Assembly: GCA_940746715.1 (NCBI GenBank)
Contig: CALNWN010000003.1
Span: 1 to 64,000 of the forward strand
Direction: 5' to 3'
Source of the DNA: an uncultured Paraburkholderia sp.
GTDB taxonomy: Bacteria; Pseudomonadota; Gammaproteobacteria; Burkholderiales; Burkholderiaceae
DNA: 64,000 bases
Under the pieces are notes generated by a model. The model was not told the DNA's origin. It saw nothing but the letters and a program-made list of their open reading frames with translations, and searched no databases. Shown here one piece after another: positions 58,643 to 64,000 of the stretch (positions within the stretch are counted from its first letter, which is position 1; each line of letters begins with the position of its first letter). Both the position numbers and the translations under genes were made by a program.

Positions 58643-59392
58643 TTATTCGACGTGTTGCAGAAAATCGCGCAGGCGCTGATTAGGCGGATTATCGAGCAGT
58701 TCGGCAGGCGGGCCATCGACGGTAATATGCCCGTGCTCCATGAAGATGAGTCGCGTCCCGACCTTGCGCGCGAACGCCATCTCGTGCGTGACCACGACCA
58801 TCGTCATGCCTTCTTCAGCGAGCGCCTGCATCACGCGCAGCACTTCCTGACGCAACTCGGGATCGAGCGCGGAGGTGGGTTCGTCGAAGAGCATGAGCTT
58901 GGGTTTCACCGCGAGCGCCCGCGCAATGGCGACGCGCTGCTGCTGTCCGCCCGACAACTCACTAGCATAGTGCACGACGCGCGAGCCCAGCCCGACCTTC
59001 GTGAGCAGCTCTCGCGCGAGCGACTCAGCTTCGGACTTGCTCATCCCGCGCACCTGGCGCGGCCCGAACGCGACGTTCCCGAGCGCTGTCATCTGCGGGA
59101 ACAGATTGAACTGCTGAAACACCATGCCCGCTTCCTGACGGATCTCGCGCATTTTCTTCGCGCCGCCGAGCACGCTGATACCATCGACGATGAGATCGCC
59201 GCCATCGATCTGCTCCAGCGCGTTGATGCAGCGTAGAAGCGTCGACTTGCCCGAGCCGGACGGCCCGATCAGCACGACTACTTCGCCCGCGCCGATGTTC
59301 AGATCGACTCTATCGAGTACGACCGTCTTGCCGAAGCGCTTTGTCACGCCCTTGAATTGCACCATGTGGCCGTTGTGGTTCATCGTATTCAT
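58643..59392 (-). CDS. Polar amino-acid ABC transporter ATPase (GlnQ-like)
   Basis: A 249-residue ATPase with Walker [22 protein letters not shown]-loop [18 protein letters not shown], signature [15 protein letters not shown], Walker [15 protein letters not shown] and switch [20 protein letters not shown]. These are the exact motifs of the glutamine/polar amino-acid family. Its start overlaps the permease stop by four bases. Last of three intact transporter genes, with the C45 peptidase gene next. Substrate specificity is not readable from the ATPase. Confidence 0.95.
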   Translation of the reverse strand: MNTMNHNGHMVQFKGVTKRFGKTVVLDRVDLNIGAGEVVVLIGPSGSGKSTLLRCINALEQIDGGDLIVDGISVLGGAKKMREIRQEAGMVFQQFNLFPQMTALGNVAFGPRQVRGMSKSEAESLARELLTKVGLGSRVVHYASELSGGQQQRVAIARALAVKPKLMLFDEPTSALDPELRQEVLRVMQALAEEGMTMVVVTHEMAFARKVGTRLIFMEHGHITVDGPPAELLDNPPNQRLRDFLQHVE

Positions 59393-60048
59393 AGGATGCG
59401 CATCCGCCGTTCCATCGTGCGCAGGCCAAAGCTGAGCGCGCCGATCATGCAGAGATAGATGAGCGCGACGGCCGTCCAGATTTCCACCGCGCGAAAGTTC
59501 GACGCCATGATCTCCTGACCCTGACGCGTCAGCTCGCCCACGCCGATCACGATGAAGAGAGATGTGTCCTTCAGGCTCACGATGAACTGATTGCCGAGGG
59601 CGGGCGTCATGCGCCGTAGCGCGACCGGGCCGACCACGAACGCGAGCACGCGCCAGCCCGGCATGCCGAGCGCGAGGCCGGCTTCTTTAAGACCGCGCGG
59701 CACCGAGAGAAACGCGCCGCGCACGATCTCCGCGATATACGCGCCCGAGTTGATGATGATCGACACGATGGCCGCGGTCATTGCATCGACGCGCACGTGC
59801 AGCAGCAAAGGCAACGCGAAATAGATGAACATCACCTGCACGACGATCGGTGTGCCGCGCACGAACTCGATATACGTGAACGCGATCTTCTGGCATAGCG
59901 TGTTGCCGTATGCGCGCATCAGGCCGAACACCAGGCCGACGAACATGCCGCCCGCGAGCCCCGCGATGGTGATCAGCACCGTGAGACGCGCGCCGTGCAT
60001 GAGTGCGGGCACGGCGTCGACGATGACCGAAAGATCGAACTGCATCAT
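59389..60048 (-). CDS. Polar amino-acid ABC transporter permease (HisM/GlnP type)
   Basis: Inner-membrane permease of 219 residues with about five helices (around 12-35, 50-75, 85-105, 150-170 and 190-210). The family loop is [20 protein letters not shown] followed by [38 protein letters not shown] is the typical helix-2/3 region. ATG 60048 or 60045 is preceded by a GGAGAAT site; the longer frame upstream overlaps the binding-protein gene without family similarity. A single permease gene suggests a homodimer. Confidence 0.95.
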   Translation of the reverse strand: MMQFDLSVIVDAVPALMHGARLTVLITIAGLAGGMFVGLVFGLMRAYGNTLCQKIAFTYIEFVRGTPIVVQVMFIYFALPLLLHVRVDAMTAAIVSIIINSGAYIAEIVRGAFLSVPRGLKEAGLALGMPGWRVLAFVVGPVALRRMTPALGNQFIVSLKDTSLFIVIGVGELTRQGQEIMASNFRAVEIWTAVALIYLCMIGALSFGLRTMERRMRIL

Positions 60049-60071
60049 TATTCTCCGTAGCGCGCGGGTTG

Positions 60072-60824
60072 TCAGGACTTCGCCGGCTCGACGCCGAACC
60101 ACTTCTTATAGATCGCCGCATAGCGCCCGTCGGCTTTGATCTTCACGAGTTCAGCGTTGACTTTCGCGACGAGCGGGCTGCCTTTCGGGAACGCGATGCC
60201 GTATTGCTGCGCCATCATCTGCGGGCCGACCGCCTTCACGCGCGACTTGCCAGTGGTGTGGATGTAGTAAAGGACGTTCGGAGTGTCGTGCATCGCGGCA
60301 TCCACCCGACCGGTAGTGAGTTCGAGATAGGCGTTGTCGATGTTTGGGAAGGCGCGCAAATCCGTGTTTTTGAAGTTCGCTTTTGCGTAATCGAAAGAGG
60401 ACGTGCCGGTCTTGACCGCAAGCGTCTTGCCCTTCAGGTCGTCCGGGCCCTTGATCGTGCTGTCCTCCGGCACCATTAGGGTGAAGCCGCTGGCGTAGTA
60501 GCCATCGGAGAAGTCGATGACCTTCTTGCGCTCGTCCTTGATCGTGATGCCTGCGAGCGCGACATCGACGTTATGCGTCTGCAGCGCGGGCAAGATGCCG
60601 CTGAAGTCCATTGGCTGCAGCTTGTAGTCGATCCTCAGGTCCTTGGCGATTTCCTTCCACAAGTCGATGTCAAAGCCGACGTATTCGTCGCCCTGTTTGA
60701 ACTCGAACGGCACGAACGCGGTGTCGCACGCCACAAGCAGCGTTTCGGCGTAAGCGGCACCGCTGGCGAAAGAAAACGCGGCGGCGACGGCGGCGGCCAC
60801 GGCGAATTTTGCGGCGAGTTTCAT
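60072..60824 (-). CDS. Polar amino-acid binding protein (GlnH-like)
   Basis: Periplasmic type II binding protein (SBP family 3), 250 residues. The signal peptide ends at ..GAAYA. The ligand-site signature is [20 protein letters not shown], then [20 protein letters not shown] and [20 protein letters not shown]. The [19 protein letters not shown] hinge region is normal. ATG 60824 with an AAGGAG site is the start. First gene of the binding protein-permease-ATPase operon, probably amino-acid or a small acyl-peptide derived substrate. Intact. Confidence 0.95.
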   Translation of the reverse strand: MKLAAKFAVAAAVAAAFSFASGAAYAETLLVACDTAFVPFEFKQGDEYVGFDIDLWKEIAKDLRIDYKLQPMDFSGILPALQTHNVDVALAGITIKDERKKVIDFSDGYYASGFTLMVPEDSTIKGPDDLKGKTLAVKTGTSSFDYAKANFKNTDLRAFPNIDNAYLELTTGRVDAAMHDTPNVLYYIHTTGKSRVKAVGPQMMAQQYGIAFPKGSPLVAKVNAELVKIKADGRYAAIYKKWFGVEPAKS

Positions 60825-61169
60825 GATCGACTCCTTGTCGAAATGTATGGTCAGTACGCAATGACATTTGCGAGTTGATGTTGTACGCAAATATAGTTAC
60901 GAAGTCTCGACGAACAAAATACGGTTGCAACTAGGGGTTTACACCTAGCGACCGTGCGGCGGCACCGCTAACGCGGCGAAGATCCGGAGAGACCCAAGTT
61001 GCGAGGTCCGACGGTCGCGTCAATGTGCGCGGAGCAGGCATCGGAATGACACGCGCGCATCCGTCACATTCATCGGGTGGCGCAATACGCGAGCTTCAGC
61101 TGTCAAGAAGTGGCTGGCCCGGACAAGTAGGGTAGAGCGCTCAAAAGGGGACTCCGGTCGCGGCGCGCC
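60825..61169. promoter_or_regulatory. Divergent regulatory region between the ABC operon and rpiR
   Basis: The 345-bp gap contains CGCAA-N6-TTGCG (60857-60872) and a direct repeat GTACGCAA (60854-60861 and 60883-60890), about 35-65 bases before the binding-protein start. These are candidate RpiR operators; no other assignment is made. Confidence 0.35.
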
Positions 61170-62069
61170 GTGCTTAAATATCGAAACCCGCCGAGCCCGA
61201 GCCTGTCCGTGCACACCTTCAACGAACTCGTCACCACCATCCGCGACCGCTTTCCCGATTTGAGCCCGCAGTTCCAGGCAGGCGCCGCCTTTCTCCTGGA
61301 CAACCCCGACGAAGTCGCCGTCCTGTCGATGCGCAAGGTCGCCGAACGCGCGAAGGTCCAGCCCGCTGCGATGGTCCGTCTCTCGCAGCTACTCGGTTTC
61401 CCGGGCTGGAAAGAGCTGCGCGAAATCTTCGTGAGCCGCGTGCGCACGCGCCCGGAGCCGCTGACGACGCGTGCCTGCTCGTTGGTCAAAGGCGGCTCCG
61501 ACAACCAGCTCAGCCGGGAGCTTGCGCTGGCGCAATCACACAACCTCGAACTCACGCTGGCCCAGAACGCCGGGAGCGTCGTCGAAACGGCGAAGACGTT
61601 GAAGAAGGCGCCGCACCTCCACGTCGCGGGTTTTCGCTCCTGCTATCCGGTTGCATTCAGCCTGCTTTATGGATATCGTCTCTTCCGTCCATCGGTGAGT
61701 CTCGTCAGCGGAGAAGCCGGCACGCTCGAAATGCAGTTGCGCGGCATCGAGAGAAAGCATGCAGTGGTCGTCGTCAGCTTCGCGCCGTATTCCGTCGAAG
61801 CGCTGCGCGTCGCGCAGGCGGCGGTTGAGCGCGGCGCGAAACTCGTCGCGCTGACCGATAGCGCCGTGTCTCCCATCGCGCTGAACGCCGATCACACGCT
61901 CATCTTCTCGCACGAATCGCCGTCTTTCTTTCCGTCGCTCGTGGCGGCATCGGCGCTCGCGGAAATGCTGGTCGCGCATCTACTCGCGCTCGAAGGCAAG
62001 GACGCGATCGCGAATCTGCAGCAGGCCGAAACCGCGCTGCACTCACAGGGCGCCTACGCGGCGAGCTAG
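61170..62069 (+). CDS. RpiR/MurR-family regulator, intact
   Basis: A 299-residue regulator. The HTH_6 domain is near residues 15-90 (FPDLSPQFQAGAAFLLDNPD, VAERAKVQPAAMVRLSQLLG). The SIS domain is near 130-270 (HVAGFRSCYPVAFSLLYGYR, AVVVVSFAPYSVEALRVAQA, VALTDSAVSPIALNADHTLI). It is divergent from the GlnH-type operon and probably regulates it; the family senses phosphorylated sugars or amino-sugar derivatives. Its stop shares CTAG with the stop of the convergent LysR fragment. A second RpiR gene 4 kb away is broken. Confidence 0.9.
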   Translation: MLKYRNPPSPSLSVHTFNELVTTIRDRFPDLSPQFQAGAAFLLDNPDEVAVLSMRKVAERAKVQPAAMVRLSQLLGFPGWKELREIFVSRVRTRPEPLTTRACSLVKGGSDNQLSRELALAQSHNLELTLAQNAGSVVETAKTLKKAPHLHVAGFRSCYPVAFSLLYGYRLFRPSVSLVSGEAGTLEMQLRGIERKHAVVVVSFAPYSVEALRVAQAAVERGAKLVALTDSAVSPIALNADHTLIFSHESPSFFPSLVAASALAEMLVAHLLALEGKDAIANLQQAETALHSQGAYAAS

Positions 62070-62580
62070 TCGATCGACCCGCGCAGTAGTTCGCAGAGAT
62101 CGGCGGTGATCGAGGACATCGACACATGGCGATGCTTTACGATGCCGATCGAGCGTTGCACTTCGGGGCTTGCGATAGGAACTGTCCGAATGTTCGGCGC
62201 AAAGTGTGCCGACACCGCAAGCGACGGCACGATCGCGCAGCCGAGACCCGCATCGACCAGCGCGACGACGCATGAGATGTGTTCGACTTCGTAGAACCAT
62301 CGCAGACTGATCGACTCCTGACCGAGCAGCAGTTCGAGCAGCAGCCGATTGCCACTGTCGCGCCCGCCGATGACGAGCCTCGCATTACGCAAATCCCGCA
62401 AAGACACGCTCTCACGCGACGCCCACTCGTGCTAGCGATGCATCGCTAGCACATATCGATTGGCAAGCAAGGGCTCGAAAATTAGATCCTCGTCGTCGCC
62501 CGGGTCGAGGCTGATACCGAATTCCGCAAGTCCCGCGCGTACCTGCCCGAGCACGAAGTCATGATTGCCGTCGAGTGCTA
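62066..62580 (-). pseudogene. LysR-family regulator, effector-domain fragment with in-frame TAG
   Basis: Only the effector domain survives: LDGNHDFVLGQVRAGLAEFG, LLANRYVLAMHR, then TAG at 62432-62434, then LRDLRNARLVIGGRDSGNRL, CVVALVDAGLGCAIVPSLAV and PEVQRSIGIVKHRHVS to 62066. The HTH and the first part of the effector domain are missing. At about 62577 the sequence passes directly into an MFS gene on the other strand. Non-functional. Confidence 0.75.
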
Positions 62581-63089
62581 CTTCTTCAGGTGGCTGGATC
62601 GCGTGAACGTCGGTTTCGCCAAGCACAAATGATGAGCGATCTGAGTGTCACCGAAGCGGCATACGGCGTCGGCGCGGGACTTTTCTTCATCGGCTATTTG
62701 TTACTTCAGGTGCCCGGCGGTTACCTCGTGAAGCGCATCGACGTGCGCGCCTGTCTCGGCGGCTCGCTGATCGCGTGGGGCATTGTCTCCATCGCCACAC
62801 TGGCGACGCGCAACCAGACCCCATTCTATGCGCTGCGCTTCCTGCTCGCCTGACCGAGGTGAGCTTTTTTGCGGCGGTCATTGCGTACTTCGGTCCGTGG
62901 TTTCCGTCGTATCGTCTGAGCAAGGTAATGTCCCCGCTGTTTCTCGCGATGCCGCTCGGCATGATCATCGACGGGCCGCTGTCGGGGTGGATCATGGATG
63001 CGACACACGGCGAATGGGGAATGAACGGCTGGCCGTGGATGTTCCGGATCCTTACGATTCCGGCGCGCTACATCAAGGCGACGCATTGA
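62577..63089 (+). pseudogene. MFS transporter fragment, N-terminus lost
   Basis: It begins in the middle of the first helix (YFFRWLDRVNVGFAKHK), shifts frame near 62628, then reads MSDLSVTEAAYGVGAGLFFI, GYLLLQVPGGYLVKRIDVRA and FYALRFLLA. After a stop near 62850 another frame gives TEVSFFAAVIAYFGPWFPSY and MPLGMIIDGPLSGWIMDATH, ending at 63089. This is roughly the first half of an anion:cation symporter. The start region and all later helices are absent. It was originally divergent from the LysR gene now represented by a fragment. Confidence 0.75.
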
Positions 63090-63106
63090 GTTGCCGCGTG
63101 CGGTTA

Positions 63107-63137
63107 TTGACAACATATGTTGTAGTGTGGTTAGAAT
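63107..63137 (+). promoter_or_regulatory. Promoter with 14-bp palindrome before the aminotransferase
   Basis: TTGACA (63107-63112) with TAGAAT about 19 bp downstream (63132-63137) forms a likely promoter. It overlaps the perfect palindrome ACAACATATGTTGT (63110-63123), a form common for GntR/FadR-type repressors. Confidence 0.5.
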
Positions 63138-63195
63138 TGTAAATCGCATGTTGCGCACGTCCTTCACACCCAGATTCGCACCAAGGCAAAATTAC

Positions 63196-64000
63196 ATGAC
63201 CACGGTATTTCATCGCGCGCCTCGCGCCAGCCTGCCCATCGCCGTGCGCGGCGACGGCATAGAAATCATCGATTCGACCGGCAAGCGCTACATCGACGCG
63301 TGCGGCGGCGCGGCTGTCTCGTGCCTTGGTCACAGTCATCCGCGGGTGATCGAAGCCATTCAGCGACAAGTGCAGGAGTTGCCCTACGCACATACATCGT
63401 TCTTCACGACCGAGCCTGCCGAAGCACTCGCCGATCTGCTCATCGAAGCCGCGCCGGGAAACCTCGGCCACGTCTACTTCGTATCGGGCGGCTCAGAAGC
63501 GATGGAAGCCGCGCTAAAGCTCGCGCGTCAGTATTTCGTCGAGAGGGGCCAGCCTGAGCGGCGGCACTTCATCGCGCGCCGGCAGAGCTATCACGGCAAC
63601 ACGCTCGGAGCGCTTGCCATTGGCGGCAACGCATGGCGTCGCGAGCCGTTCCTGCCTATCCTGATCGAAGCGCATCACGTAACTCCCTGCTTCGCCTATC
63701 GCGAGCAGCAAGCGGGCGAAACCGACGAAGCCTTCGCGCAACGTCTTGCCGACGAACTTGAAGCAAAAATCCTTGAACTCGGCGCGCAATCGGTGGCGGC
63801 ATTTGTCGCAGAGACGGTCGTCGGCGCGACGGCGGGCGCGGTGCCGCCCGTGCGCGAATACTTCCGTAAGATTCGCGCGGTCTGCGACAAATACGGCGTG
63901 CTGCTGATTCTCGACGAAGTGATGTCCGGCATGGGCCGCACGGGCCACCTGTTCGCTTGCGAGGAAGACAGCGTTTCGCCGGATATTCTCGCGATCGCGA
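63196..64000 (+). CDS. Class III PLP-dependent aminotransferase (partial, runs off the window)
   Basis: The first 268 residues of an aminotransferase of the BioA/omega class. ATG 63196 opens with HRAPRASLPIAVRGDGIEII and DSTGKRYIDACGGAAVSCLG. YFVSGGSEAMEAALKLARQY is the PLP-phosphate site, ARRQSYHGNTLGALAIGG carries the ring-stacking Tyr-His, and LLILDEVMSGMGRTGHLFAC holds the PLP-binding Asp. The catalytic Lys lies beyond the window end. It is preceded by a palindromic promoter and by the MFS fragment that may once have supplied its substrate. Open to the edge. Confidence 0.9.
   Translation, partial: MTTVFHRAPRASLPIAVRGDGIEIIDSTGKRYIDACGGAAVSCLGHSHPRVIEAIQRQVQELPYAHTSFFTTEPAEALADLLIEAAPGNLGHVYFVSGGSEAMEAALKLARQYFVERGQPERRHFIARRQSYHGNTLGALAIGGNAWRREPFLPILIEAHHVTPCFAYREQQAGETDEAFAQRLADELEAKILELGAQSVAAFVAETVVGATAGAVPPVREYFRKIRAVCDKYGVLLILDEVMSGMGRTGHLFACEEDSVSPDILAIA

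Overview
The window reads as a GC-rich (about 60% by eye) betaproteobacterial chromosome, most like Burkholderia, Paraburkholderia or Caballeronia. The main support is a Burkholderia-type phthalate (oph) gene set, a pqiABC operon, Burkholderia-style porin and MocR/LysR genes, and long runs of ABC uptake and aromatic or osmolyte catabolism genes. No rRNA, tRNA, CRISPR array, prophage or replication origin was recognised.

The dominant property is gene decay. Roughly half of the recognisable loci are interrupted by in-frame stops (about ten), single-base frameshifts, internal deletions, truncations, an inversion or a 22-bp tandem duplication. Neighbouring genes are fully intact, and many lesions are nonsense codons or multi-base events, so I favour early genome erosion in a host-restricted or recently bottlenecked lineage over pure sequencing error. 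Some frameshifts may still be sequencing or assembly faults.

Layout. 1-3.8 kb: end of an unknown gene, a one-TM protein and a broken two-partner-secretion exoprotein. 4-9 kb: GNAT enzyme, broken hydrolase, membrane protein, LysR with a stop codon divergent from a zinc-type oxidoreductase and a GlcG-like protein. 9.3-11.7 kb: LytS/LytT-like two-component pair plus a DUF2306-like protein. 12-13 kb: lipoprotein. 13.3-17.5 kb: MocR regulator facing a rearranged amino-acid permease and an internally deleted D-amino-acid dehydrogenase, then an intact LivK-type binding protein. 17.5-20.2 kb: truncated HxlR, broken SDR and quinone oxidoreductase. 20.7-26 kb: DUF3313-like lipoprotein remnant, broken TetR, pqiABC with pqiA broken. 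26-28 kb: tautomerase, cupin, divergent LysR and an MFS scrap.

28.8-44.5 kb is a betaine-type osmolyte uptake and catabolism island: ProV/W/X transporter, SHMT, a DapA-family lyase, an FAD oxidase, a PuuC-like aldehyde dehydrogenase, a P5C-reductase-like enzyme, two LysR regulators, a GbcA/Stc2-like Rieske demethylase with its reductase, and an M24 protein strongly resembling the DMSP lyase DddP. One-carbon units from demethylation would feed the SHMT. Several enzymes are broken.

45.1-52.8 kb is a phthalate cluster: MarR regulator, MFS importer, phthalate dioxygenase reductase and oxygenase, dihydrodiol dehydrogenase, 4,5-dihydroxyphthalate decarboxylase and porin. Only the regulator and the reductase are intact. 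A 13-bp sequence repeated at two promoters is a candidate MarR operator. 53-56.2 kb: IS110 scrap, broken IclR, broken MHS transporter and an intact type II dehydroquinase; protocatechuate could link this block to the phthalate block. 56.6-62.1 kb: RpiR pseudogene, C45 peptidase pseudogene, intact polar amino-acid ABC transporter and a second, intact RpiR. 62.1-64 kb: LysR and MFS fragments fused head to head, then a class III aminotransferase running off the end.
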